Under the pieces are notes generated by a model, which did not search any database, had not been told where the DNA came from, and saw nothing but the letters and a program-made list of their open reading frames with translations. From the NCBI RefSeq assembly GCF_900102185.1, contig NZ_LT629690.1, positions 4,340,001 to 4,404,000 of the forward strand: a stretch of 64,000 bases of DNA. Reading direction: 5' to 3'. Shown piece after piece: positions 46,088 through 54,436 of the stretch; the first letter of the stretch is position 1, and every line of letters begins with the position of its first letter. Origin of the DNA: Terriglobus roseus (GTDB taxonomy: Bacteria; Acidobacteriota; Terriglobia; Terriglobales; Acidobacteriaceae). The position numbers and the translations under genes are program-made.

Positions 46088-46993
46088 ATGAAGTATCGCA
46101 ACTTAATCGCCGCTGCGGGAGCACTTACACTCTCCGCGACACTTGTGGCGCAGGCACCAGCGGGCGCGCCGCCTGCTAATCCGCTGCGCGCCGGATTCCA
46201 ACGCATTCAGCAGCCGCCGCCGATGGTCGACTTCGCCGACAACACCGGCTTCACATCGCTCTTTGACGGAACGCTGAAGGGCTGGAGCTACGACCCGAAC
46301 CTGTGGGACATCAAGGATGGTTCGATTCATATCGTTGCCACCTGCGAGAAGCCCACAGGCACGGTGTATGCCGTCTCCACCGCGGGCGAGTTTGGTGACT
46401 TCGTGCTGAAGTATGAAATGAAGGGCACGGGCAACATTAACGGCGGCATGCAATTCCGCAGCTACATCACGGGCGATCCGAATTCAACCGGCACAAAGTT
46501 CCCGCCGGTAGTACGCCCCACGCCACCGCCGCGTCCCGCAGGATCCAATGCACCGGCACGTCCTCCACGCCCCGCAGCATGCGCTAACCCTGGTACGCCT
46601 CCCACGCGTGAGTTTGAGTCCAAGTGGGACCTGGCTGGTCCGCAGGCTGACTTTGATGAAGGTAACAAGTACAGCGGCATGTTCTATGAACAGAGCGGTC
46701 GCGCCGTCATCGCCACGCCCGGATTCTCCATGTATGGTGACGCCAGCGGCAGCTATGCCATGGCCAAGATCGTGGACAAGGCACAGCACGACGAATGGTT
46801 CCACAAGGACGATTGGAACCAGTTCATCGTCGTGGCGATTGGTCACTCCACGTCGATTTACATGAATGGCCACTTGATTACGCAGTTTGTAGATACCGAT
46901 CCCACTTACTTCCGCCCCAGCGGCAAGATTGGTGTGGAGTCGGAATCCACTGGCGACCTTTGGGTGCGTAACATTTCCATTAAGAAGCTGTAA
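46088..46993 (+). CDS. Secreted DUF1080 protein, 3-keto-glycoside hydrolase family
   Basis: A 301-residue exported protein (signal peptide MKYRNLIAAAGALTL, cleavage after LVAQ) starting at ATG 46088 with GGAGG upstream. It has the DUF1080 concanavalin-like fold: FTSLFDGTLKGWSYDPNLWDIKDGSI near the start, GEFGDFVLKYEMKG, GGMQFRSY in the middle, and DDWNQFIVVAIGHSTSIYMNGHLI late. The family is now linked to hydrolysis of 3-keto-glycosides. A Pro-rich insert (about residues 140-165) interrupts the sandwich. Its export contrasts with the cytoplasmic dehydrogenase next to it, so either the keto-glycoside is made elsewhere or cell location differs from the simple pathway model. Confidence 0.88.
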   Translation: MKYRNLIAAAGALTLSATLVAQAPAGAPPANPLRAGFQRIQQPPPMVDFADNTGFTSLFDGTLKGWSYDPNLWDIKDGSIHIVATCEKPTGTVYAVSTAGEFGDFVLKYEMKGTGNINGGMQFRSYITGDPNSTGTKFPPVVRPTPPPRPAGSNAPARPPRPAACANPGTPPTREFESKWDLAGPQADFDEGNKYSGMFYEQSGRAVIATPGFSMYGDASGSYAMAKIVDKAQHDEWFHKDDWNQFIVVAIGHSTSIYMNGHLITQFVDTDPTYFRPSGKIGVESESTGDLWVRNISIKKL

Positions 46994-47010
46994 CTACAGA
47001 TTAAGAAACC

Positions 47011-47055
47011 AATGCAGCGGTCGCCGCGAAAATGCAGCGACCGCTGCATTCTGTT
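47011..47055 (+). terminator. Terminator after the DUF1080 gene
   Basis: Perfect 14-bp arms AATGCAGCGGTCGC (47011-47024) and GCGACCGCTGCATT (47037-47050), then CTGTTT. It sits only about 20 bases before the next start codon. Confidence 0.8.
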
Positions 47056-47073
47056 TCGGGAGAGAATAACGGC

Positions 47074-48111
47074 ATGCCGAAGACGAACTATCTGGGACGC
47101 CGCACAGTTTCGATTGAAAACGAATTTCTTCGCCTCACCGTGACGGAAGAAGGTGGCCATATTGCTGAGGTGTACAGCAAGCGGGCTGATGTGAATCCGA
47201 TGTGGACACCGCCTTGGCCGACCATGGAGCCAAGCGCGCTGAAGCCGGAGCAGGAAGTGCTTTACGGTGGCGATGCAGAAGCCAAGTTGCTGTCAGGCAT
47301 TCTAGGGCACAACCTTTGCCTGGATATTTTCGGTGGACCAAGCGAAGCGGAAGCGGCCCTAGGGCTGACTGTGCATGGCGAGAGTTCCATCTTGCCGTAC
47401 ACGATTGAGGAGTCCGGTAACACGCTCACTTGCACAGCACACTTCCCGTTAGCGCAGATTGATTTCGTTCGCACGCTCACGCTTGAGGGTGAAGGCATCC
47501 GTATCGAAGAGCGGGTTACGAATAAGGTTGGGTTCGATCGTCCCATTGCATGGACGCAGCATGTAACGCTGTCGCCTCCATTCCTCGATCCAGCAACAAC
47601 AGAATTCCGCATGAGCGCCGCAGGCCCTGCGATGACGCATCCAGAGAGCTTAGGCGAGGCTGCTTATCTGAAGCAGGGCGCACCTTTTGGCTGGCCCAAT
47701 GCCCCAACAGTGAATGGCAGCGGTGTAGTGAACGTCACAGACATGAAGCCCGATGCACCAGCCAGCAGCTACATCGCTGTTCTGATGAAGCCGCAGTCGT
47801 ACTTCAGCGCGTGGTCGCCGAAGTATCGTTTCGCCATTGCGTACGTCTGGGATGGCGCAGACTTCCCCTGGCTTGGCATCTGGGAAGAGAATCGCAGCCG
47901 TAGCCACGCTCCGTGGAAAAACGCCGGTGTAACACGCGGCATGGAGTTTGGTGTGAGCCCGTTCCCTGAATCGCGTCAGTCCATGGTGGAGCGCGGACAC
48001 ACGCTGAACACACCGGGTTTCAAGTGGCTGCCTGCGAATGGCACATTGAGCGCAACATATTTCATCCGTACGTTTGTCACGAACGAGCCGCCGGTGGATG
48101 TTACGGCTTAG
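47074..48111 (+). CDS. Galactose-mutarotase-like (aldose 1-epimerase fold) protein
   Basis: A 345-residue protein with a beta-supersandwich like aldose 1-epimerases: RTVSIENEFLRLTVTEEGGHIAEVY at the N-terminus, GIRIEERVTNKVGFDRPIAWTQHVTLSPPFL in the middle, and WLGIWEENRSRSHAPW later. The ATG at 47074 has GGGAG upstream at a long spacing of 11 bases. No signal peptide. It might interconvert sugar anomers or act on the product of the upstream oxidoreductase/hydrolase set, but catalytic residues are not certain. Its last 11 bases overlap the convergent acetyltransferase gene. Confidence 0.78.
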   Translation: MPKTNYLGRRTVSIENEFLRLTVTEEGGHIAEVYSKRADVNPMWTPPWPTMEPSALKPEQEVLYGGDAEAKLLSGILGHNLCLDIFGGPSEAEAALGLTVHGESSILPYTIEESGNTLTCTAHFPLAQIDFVRTLTLEGEGIRIEERVTNKVGFDRPIAWTQHVTLSPPFLDPATTEFRMSAAGPAMTHPESLGEAAYLKQGAPFGWPNAPTVNGSGVVNVTDMKPDAPASSYIAVLMKPQSYFSAWSPKYRFAIAYVWDGADFPWLGIWEENRSRSHAPWKNAGVTRGMEFGVSPFPESRQSMVERGHTLNTPGFKWLPANGTLSATYFIRTFVTNEPPVDVTA

Positions 48112-48691
48112 CTGTCTTCGCGCGATCTTCCGATGTGATGGGCCGAAGCACGCGGCATGGATTGCCAACGGCCAACACATCGGAAGGAATGTCGCGTGTG
48201 ACCACGCTGCCTGCGCCAATGACTGTACGATCACCAATGGTGACGCCGGGAAGAATCAGTGCACCCGCACCAATCCATACGTCGTTGCCAATGGTGACCG
48301 GCGCGCCGTATTCCTGTTGACGACGCAGTGATGCCTCCAACGGATGCAGCGGTGTAAGAATCTGCACGCCGCTTCCGATCTGCGTGTAATCACCAATGAT
48401 GACAGGGCAGACATCCAGCACAATACAGTTGAAGTTGAAGAACACGCGTTCACCCAACTCAATGTTTGCGCCATAGTCACAAAAGAAGGGCGGCTGCATC
48501 CACACGGTGTCGCCGCCTTTGCCAAAGAGCTGATGCATCAGTGAGCGGCGCTCATCCGCATCGCGGTCGCGCGTGTTGTTCAACGAGTGGCAAAGGTCGC
48601 GTGCACGTTCCCTGCCCTCCATCAGTTCCGGGTCGAAGGGATCGTAGAGCTCGCCTGCGAGCATCTTTTCGCGTTCGGTAAGGTTCGACAT
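48101..48691 (-). CDS. Maltose/galactoside-type O-acetyltransferase
   Basis: A 196-residue left-handed beta-helix enzyme of the Maa/LacA/NodL family that moves acetyl from acetyl-CoA to a sugar hydroxyl. The N-terminal Maa-type segment (EREKMLAGELYDPFDPEL) is followed by hexapeptide repeats (IELGERVFFNFNC, VTIGNDVWIGAGALILPGVTIGDRTVIGAGSVVTRDIPSD). The catalytic His is probably in LTPLHPL. It belongs in the cytoplasm, where it may detoxify surplus sugars or modify a precursor. Its 3' end overlaps the convergent mutarotase-like gene by 11 bases. Confidence 0.92.
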   Translation of the reverse strand: MSNLTEREKMLAGELYDPFDPELMEGRERARDLCHSLNNTRDRDADERRSLMHQLFGKGGDTVWMQPPFFCDYGANIELGERVFFNFNCIVLDVCPVIIGDYTQIGSGVQILTPLHPLEASLRRQQEYGAPVTIGNDVWIGAGALILPGVTIGDRTVIGAGSVVTRDIPSDVLAVGNPCRVLRPITSEDRAKTAKP

Positions 48692-48746
48692 CTTTGGTTG
48701 GATTGGGTTGTAGGCGATATGCGTTGTTCACGCGTGCAAGAAGAAA

Positions 48747-48789
48747 TTCCCGTTGCCATCCTGGGCAATGCGCAGGACAACAACGGGAA
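48747..48789 (-). terminator. Terminator after the receptor gene at 48.8 kb
   Basis: Arms TTCCCGTTG (48747-48755) and CAACGGGAA (48781-48789) with a 25-base loop. On the minus strand it is followed by TTTCTTCTT. It separates the receptor from the acetyltransferase. Confidence 0.65.
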
Positions 48790-48813
48790 ATCAGGCAATA
48801 GAACAACGTCCGT

Positions 48814-51800
48814 TTAGAAGCTCAATTTCAGGCTCAATTGCAATTGCCGTGACGTAGCGGCCGCTGTGATGACACCAGCCGTGGGGCTCGCGACAATTGC
48901 TGCGGTTTGATTCGCCGTCGTACCTTGCGATGGGCCGGAAGAATAGATCACTGCATTCGGACTAAGCAGGTTCGTGTGGTTCAACAGATTGAAGCTCTCC
49001 ACGCGGAACTGCGCCAACACGCGTTCGCCGATGGAAGTGGTCTTCTGCAACGACAGGTCCCAATCCGCATAGCCGGGGGCATTCAACGTATCGCGTCCCA
49101 GATTGCCCACCGTGCCATACGCAGGCGCGCTGAACGCCGCAGGATTGAAGTACTGCGCCACACGCTGTGCAGTAGTGCCCTTGTTAATCAGCTTGCCGTT
49201 GAAGCTGCTGTTTACATTCGGGCGAACCGGATTACGCGTATCGCCGGAACCCGTGGGGTTGTAACCAAGCTGCGGTGAGAACGGCAGACCACTCTGCAGC
49301 GTGAGAATGGTGCTCACCGTCCATCCACTCACCAGTTGATTCGTCAACGCACCGGTGTTCGAAGCAAGAGCATGGCCGTGACCGAACGGCAGATTGTACG
49401 TTCCATTGAACGCCGCAAGATGACGAACATCCGTGGCAGCCGGACCATAATCCAACGCAGGGTTCTTCGGATAAGAAACGAATGCAGGCGTATTCGCAGA
49501 GACGCTCGTGTTCCACGCCGAGCCGTTATCCAGATTCTTGCTGAAGGTATAAACCGCGCGGAACTGCAGACCGCTGGAGAAGTTTCGTTTCAAGTCCAAC
49601 AACAGGCCGTTGTAATTGCTGATGCCCTGCGACACCCACGATGTGGTGTTCGCCACGGCAGGATTCGCGCGCGTGGTGTTCGGGTAGTACAGCGTGCCGT
49701 TGGGCACACCCGTGGGGCAGTTGTTGTTGCAGGTGATGGATGCCGGTTCGTTCTGATTCTCACTCAAAATCTGGTGATAACCGTGCGATCCAATGTAGCC
49801 CGCAGTCAACGAAAGATTCGGTGCAAGCTGACGTTCAATGCGCAGTGTGTACGACGCAACGGTTGGTGTAGCAATATCGGTCTGCACATTCGAAGGCGAG
49901 ATCAAACCTGCCGCACCGGATGTTGGATTCGCAACAGTAGTACCGCTGTAAGACAGCGTCGTATTAAACGGCGCAGCCTGATCGAAACGATAGTCCAGGT
50001 TATCCAGCAGCGAATGATGCAAACCAAAGCTGGCGCGTACTGCAGTCTTGCCATCGCCGCTAACATTCCATGCAAGTCCCACACGCGGCTGCGGCAGGAA
50101 CTTAGCATGGTTATTCAACAGGCCATTGCTGCCCACGGTGGGATTAGTACTGATGACGCCATTGGTCAGCGTGTACACACCAGCGCGGCCCTGCGCTTCA
50201 TTGAAGCCATTGCTGCTCTCAAAACGCAGACCATAGCTCAGCTCCAGATTGCGATGTGCTTTCCACGTGTCTTCCACATAGGCGGCACCAAACCAGCTGC
50301 GCCATGCCAGTTCCGTTGGCGAAGGCACAACAGTAAAGGTCTTGATGTTGCCCGCGAGAAACGTCGACAGCGATGCAAAGCTGGCCTGACCGTACTGGTT
50401 CTGCGCCAGGTTGTCGTTCGATTGCAGACGCTGCAACCACCCGCCCGCTTCAAGCGTGTGATTGCCCAGCGTGATGTACACGTGGTCGTCAAACGTAAAC
50501 AGGTTGCGCGTAATCGCATTGTTCGATCCAACGTTCGCACCCGCACCGGTGATCTGCGAAGAGCCGTTCGAAGCCGTCGATCCCGCAATCACAATCGCGC
50601 CCACAGGCTTACCGGGAACAAACGTTCCAGATACAGCGGCAATATCCGAAGGCACCGAACCCATGAAGTAAAAGCTTGCGCGCGAGAAACCGAAGCGAGC
50701 CGTGTTCAACACACGCGGTGAAAACACATGCTGTTCCTGCACGCTGAACACCTGTTCGCGCAGCGCTTCATCAATCAGTGAAAGCGGATTCTGCGTGGGT
50801 GTGTGCGCCGTCGAATCGTCCACGGTATACACGCCAAACAACAGATCGTTCGCAGTCAGATTCGCATCGGCACGCGCGGTGCCAAAGTCTTCGCGGATAT
50901 GCTGCGTCGGTGTCGAATACGCAATGGCAATGCCCGAGCCAAGATCTGGCCCATTGGCGATGGGCCAAAGATTCAACAATGGCTTCACGGATGCAACCGC
51001 CGAAGCACGTGATGCCGCATTCGGAACCAGCGTAACGTCGCTCAAGCCAAGGTTCTGGCGATAGCCTTCGTAGTTACCGAACAGGAAGATCTTGTCCGTA
51101 CGAATAGGGCCACCCAACGCTGCACCAAAGTTATTGCGTTGGAAGTTCGGCTTCTTTGCCTGATCGAAGTAGTTGCGTGCATCCAGTGCGGAGTTCCGCA
51201 AAAACTCATACGCCGAACCGTGTACGCGATTCGTTCCTGACGCGGTAACAATGCTGATCTGCGCACCCTGCCGCTTACCGTAGCTCGCGCCATACGTGTC
51301 TGAGACCACGTTGAATTCGCGCACAGCCTCCACACCCAGCAACTGACCACTGGTGCCACCGGGAGTTACGTTGATCAGCGATGCACCTGTGTATTCCACA
51401 CCGTTGAGAAGGTAAAGATTGTCCTGCGGACGCCGCCCAGAAACCGAAAACATATTGCCCACGGACGAGTTCGACGTCCCCACCGAACCAGATCGTTGCG
51501 AGGTGTAATTCACCGTCGCAGGATTCAGCGTGATGAGCTGGTCGTAGCTGCGTCCGTTCAGCGGCAGGTCTTTCACCTGGCGTTCATTCACCAGTCCAGA
51601 GACCTGCTCGTTCGACAGATTCACAGTAGGGGCGCTGTCAGTCACGCTGACTTGCTGCGCATCGGAAGCCACACGCAGATGCAGATCAAACGCAACAGCC
51701 TGCCCGACGGTAAGGCTTATGCCGCTATGCTTCTCCGCTGCGAAGCCTGCTGCCTGCACCGAGATGGTGTATGTACCAACGGCGACAGACGGAGCGGCGT

Positions 51801-52011
51801 AGCGCCCCGCCGCATCGGTAGTCAGGCGGCGTTCCGTTCCAGTGTCTTCGTCGCGTACAACGACAGCTGCGCCAGAAACAGCAGCGCCAGACGAGTCCGT
51901 AACAACGCCATGGATGGTGCTGCCAACAACCTGCGCAACCAGCGACGGTTCAGCAGAGGTAGCAATAAGAGCGAGTGCAATAGATGCAAGACGATAGCGA
52001 CGCAAAAACAT
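48814..52011 (-). CDS. Oar-like TonB-dependent receptor
   Basis: A 1065-residue outer-membrane receptor starting at ATG 52011 with AAGGA nine bases upstream. The signal peptide (MFLRRYRLASIALALIATS) ends near LVAQ. The carboxypeptidase-regulatory-like domain spans about residues 30-115 (GVVTDSSGAAVSGAAVVVRD). Plug motifs include NLYLLNGVEYTGASLINV and GAQISIVTASGTNRVHGSAYEF, and the barrel ends in LSLKLSF with terminal Phe. It is divergent from the tannase/feruloyl-esterase gene, with a 9-bp dyad between them, so uptake of aromatic esters or the linked sugars is a reasonable guess. No ligand is proven. Confidence 0.93.
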   Translation of the reverse strand: MFLRRYRLASIALALIATSAEPSLVAQVVGSTIHGVVTDSSGAAVSGAAVVVRDEDTGTERRLTTDAAGRYAAPSVAVGTYTISVQAAGFAAEKHSGISLTVGQAVAFDLHLRVASDAQQVSVTDSAPTVNLSNEQVSGLVNERQVKDLPLNGRSYDQLITLNPATVNYTSQRSGSVGTSNSSVGNMFSVSGRRPQDNLYLLNGVEYTGASLINVTPGGTSGQLLGVEAVREFNVVSDTYGASYGKRQGAQISIVTASGTNRVHGSAYEFLRNSALDARNYFDQAKKPNFQRNNFGAALGGPIRTDKIFLFGNYEGYRQNLGLSDVTLVPNAASRASAVASVKPLLNLWPIANGPDLGSGIAIAYSTPTQHIREDFGTARADANLTANDLLFGVYTVDDSTAHTPTQNPLSLIDEALREQVFSVQEQHVFSPRVLNTARFGFSRASFYFMGSVPSDIAAVSGTFVPGKPVGAIVIAGSTASNGSSQITGAGANVGSNNAITRNLFTFDDHVYITLGNHTLEAGGWLQRLQSNDNLAQNQYGQASFASLSTFLAGNIKTFTVVPSPTELAWRSWFGAAYVEDTWKAHRNLELSYGLRFESSNGFNEAQGRAGVYTLTNGVISTNPTVGSNGLLNNHAKFLPQPRVGLAWNVSGDGKTAVRASFGLHHSLLDNLDYRFDQAAPFNTTLSYSGTTVANPTSGAAGLISPSNVQTDIATPTVASYTLRIERQLAPNLSLTAGYIGSHGYHQILSENQNEPASITCNNNCPTGVPNGTLYYPNTTRANPAVANTTSWVSQGISNYNGLLLDLKRNFSSGLQFRAVYTFSKNLDNGSAWNTSVSANTPAFVSYPKNPALDYGPAATDVRHLAAFNGTYNLPFGHGHALASNTGALTNQLVSGWTVSTILTLQSGLPFSPQLGYNPTGSGDTRNPVRPNVNSSFNGKLINKGTTAQRVAQYFNPAAFSAPAYGTVGNLGRDTLNAPGYADWDLSLQKTTSIGERVLAQFRVESFNLLNHTNLLSPNAVIYSSGPSQGTTANQTAAIVASPTAGVITAAATSRQLQLSLKLSF

Positions 52012-52362
52012 GCGCGAGGGTCCTTTTGTGTGTCGATCTGTATAGGAAGAAATGCGCGGCGATGCGCCGCAATTACGAGCGGGGTGTCAGCGACAACAAC
52101 AACACGGATTCGCGAAACCGGAATACACGGGTAGCAAGCTCGCTGCCTGAAGGGATCAGGCTGGAAGGAGTTCAGAAAAGAAGGGAAACGTGGAGGGGCG
52201 AACGCTCAGAACTTAGCGGCAACAACAGAAACGGGTTGCGAAGGAGCGGAACGCCATAGTGCGATTATCGCTTTGCAGAGGCGAAATTGCAAAGCGTCCG
52301 CGGTTTCTCACCCCATAAATTTCACGGGTTTGCTGTCAGAACAGGTATAGAGTGGTCGCGTC
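52012..52362. other. Divergent promoter region between receptor and tannase genes
   Basis: No gene is supported. The only clear structure is the 9-bp dyad at 52269-52296. The ribosome binding site AAGGA of the receptor lies at the left edge. I see no convincing -35/-10 pair. Confidence 0.6.
52269..52296. promoter_or_regulatory. 9-bp dyad, candidate operator
   Basis: CGCTTTGCA (52269-52277) and TGCAAAGCG (52288-52296) are perfect inverted arms 10 bases apart, giving centre-to-centre spacing near two helical turns. It is about 70 bases upstream of the tannase start and 260 bases from the receptor start. Confidence 0.5.
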
Positions 52363-53922
52363 ATGATTCGCTCATCTCTACTCGCGCTGAGTCTCATTTC
52401 CCTCCCCGCCTCCGCCTTCGCTGCGCAGGATTGTGCGTCATTGAAGAAGGTTGCAGTGCCAGATGCCACCATTCTTTCCGCTACCGAAGTCCCTTCACAG
52501 CCCTTTGCCGCACCCATATCCACGCCCGGACTGATGCTGCCACCACTGTGCGTCGTGAAAGGCATTCTGCATCCCACGACCGATTCCAAGATCCGCTTTG
52601 AAGTATGGCTGCCGCAGACGGGATGGAACGGCAAGATCGTAGACGTGGGCAACGGCGGTTTCGCCGGTTCCATCGGCTACCAGCAGATGGGCGCAAACGT
52701 GTTGGCTGGTTACGCCACCGGTGATTCCGACGCAGGACACCAGGCCGATTCCGAAGACGCAAGCTGGGCCTTCGGACATCCCGAGAAGATCAAAGACTTC
52801 GCTTGGCGCGCGGTTCATCTCACCGCAGGCGTGTCGAAGATCATGGTCAAGGCTTACTACGGCAAGCCGCAGGAGAAAGCCTACTTTGACTCATGCAGCG
52901 ACGGCGGGCGTGAAGCGCTGATGGAAGCACAGCGTTTCCCGCAGGATTATGACGGCATTCTCGCCGGCGCTCCGGCCAACAACTGGACGCATATGCTGAC
53001 CAACGGTCTCGCAATGGCGCAGGCCATGGGCGACGATCCAACGGCGTTCTTCTCCAGCATGAAGTTGCCGGCGATCCACGCCGCATCGCTCGCCGCATGC
53101 GATGCACAAGACGGCGTGAAGGACGGCATCCTCACTGATCCGGAACACTGCCGCTTTGATCCCGCAGTGCTTACCTGCAAAGGCGCTGAAGACACCAGTT
53201 GCCTAACGCCAAAACAGGTGCAGACATTGCACGCGCTGTATGGTGGCAGCAAAGACGCCAAAGGACAAACCATCTTCCCCGGCTATGTTCCCGGCGATGA
53301 AGGCGCGGGTTGGAAGAGCTGGATTCTGGGCACCGCTCCAACAACCGGCAGCGGCGGCGCTTACGTAACCAACTACTTCCGTTACATGGTCTACAACGAT
53401 CCGAAGTGGAACCCGCTCGCAGCCAACACGGAAGACGCTCTGCGACGTGGCATGGAAAGCGCAGCCAAAGAGGTCGATGCCACCAACGCTGATCTTTCCG
53501 CATTCGCAGCGCACGGCGGCAAGCTGATTCTGTATCACGGCTGGAACGATCCCGGCATCTCGCCATGGAACACGGTGAATTACTTCAACGATGTGAAGAA
53601 GACCATGGGCGAAGCGAAGGCAGCGCAGACCGTGCGACTGTTCATGGCGCCCGGTGTGGAACATTGCCTCGGCGGCCCCGGACCAAGCCTCTTTGGTCAG
53701 CTTGGATTTCCCGCAGCAAACGGCAAGGGTACCGGCGCTATGGACCTGCTGCAGGTGTGGGTAGAGAAGGGCACAGCGCCAGAGATAATTCTGGCCACCA
53801 CGCCGAAAGATCCGCGAGTGCCGCAGATTGTGCGTCCGTTGTGTGCCTATCCGAAACGCGCTGTGTACAACGGCAAAGGCGATCCGAATCAGCCCGACAG
53901 CTTCACCTGCAAAGCAAATTAA
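52363..53922 (+). CDS. Secreted tannase/feruloyl esterase family alpha/beta-hydrolase
   Basis: A 519-residue exported esterase (signal peptide MIRSSLLALSLISL, cleavage after AFAA). The family's CS-D-HC arrangement is intact: Cys-Ser in DSCSDGGREALMEAQRFP near residue 178, the Asp in GWNDPGISP near 390, and His-Cys in GVEHCLGG near 430. The two cysteines should form the disulfide that ties the Ser and His loops together. Other family blocks are VGNGGFAGSIGY, ATGDSDAGH and DGILAGAPANNW. It cleaves gallate, ferulate or similar aromatic esters from plant material. Lid residues that decide specificity cannot be judged here. It is divergent from the receptor at 48.8-52.0 kb. Confidence 0.93.
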   Translation: MIRSSLLALSLISLPASAFAAQDCASLKKVAVPDATILSATEVPSQPFAAPISTPGLMLPPLCVVKGILHPTTDSKIRFEVWLPQTGWNGKIVDVGNGGFAGSIGYQQMGANVLAGYATGDSDAGHQADSEDASWAFGHPEKIKDFAWRAVHLTAGVSKIMVKAYYGKPQEKAYFDSCSDGGREALMEAQRFPQDYDGILAGAPANNWTHMLTNGLAMAQAMGDDPTAFFSSMKLPAIHAASLAACDAQDGVKDGILTDPEHCRFDPAVLTCKGAEDTSCLTPKQVQTLHALYGGSKDAKGQTIFPGYVPGDEGAGWKSWILGTAPTTGSGGAYVTNYFRYMVYNDPKWNPLAANTEDALRRGMESAAKEVDATNADLSAFAAHGGKLILYHGWNDPGISPWNTVNYFNDVKKTMGEAKAAQTVRLFMAPGVEHCLGGPGPSLFGQLGFPAANGKGTGAMDLLQVWVEKGTAPEIILATTPKDPRVPQIVRPLCAYPKRAVYNGKGDPNQPDSFTCKAN

Positions 53923-53926
53923 GCAG

Positions 53927-54436
53927 CTACAGAGGCCGGTCCAACCGATAGTACGGATGCATGCGTTGATGCGGTCCCCAGGGTTCGTGGTGGGTATACA
54001 CGAACCCCAGCCGCTCAATCAGCGCCTGCGAATTTGCGTTATCCGGACCATGCCCTGCAACAAGCGATGAGGTAGATGTGTGAGCCCAGGCGTGCGCCAT
54101 TACAGCGCGTGCGGCTTCTTCACCATAGCGTCCGCTCCAGAATGGCCGTGCAATGTGCACACCAATTTCAAGTTCACCCAGTGAGCCGTGAAAGGGACGA
54201 AGTCCTGCACATCCTGCATGTTCGCCCGTCTCCAACGAAAAGATTGGCCAGTATTGAAAGCCATACTTCTGTTGGTTAGCACACTCATCGCGAAAGCGCT
54301 CCTCAGCCTGTGCCACGGAACGAGCACCGCCCATGTGACGCATCACATCACCGTCTGTCCAGAGAGCAATCGCCAACGGCAGATCCTCAGCGCGCCATGT
54401 ACGAAAACGCAGACGCGCGCTATCGGTCGGGTGCAT
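53927..54436 (-). CDS. GNAT-family N-acetyltransferase (RimJ/RimL-like)
   Basis: A 169-residue acetyl-CoA-dependent transferase. The ATG at 54436 has GAGG six bases upstream; a TTG at 54448 would add four residues. The fold markers are LRFRTWRAEDLPLAIALWTD at the start, ELEIGVHIARPFWSGRYGEEA (the acetyl-CoA loop region, about 95-115), and NANSQALIERLGFVYTHHEPW near the end. It is typical of RimJ/RimL-type enzymes acting on protein N-termini or small amines; the substrate is unknown. The start lies 17 bases inside the 3' end of the murJ-like gene, so the two are probably cotranscribed and coupled. Confidence 0.88.
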   Translation of the reverse strand: MHPTDSARLRFRTWRAEDLPLAIALWTDGDVMRHMGGARSVAQAEERFRDECANQQKYGFQYWPIFSLETGEHAGCAGLRPFHGSLGELEIGVHIARPFWSGRYGEEAARAVMAHAWAHTSTSSLVAGHGPDNANSQALIERLGFVYTHHEPWGPHQRMHPYYRLDRPL

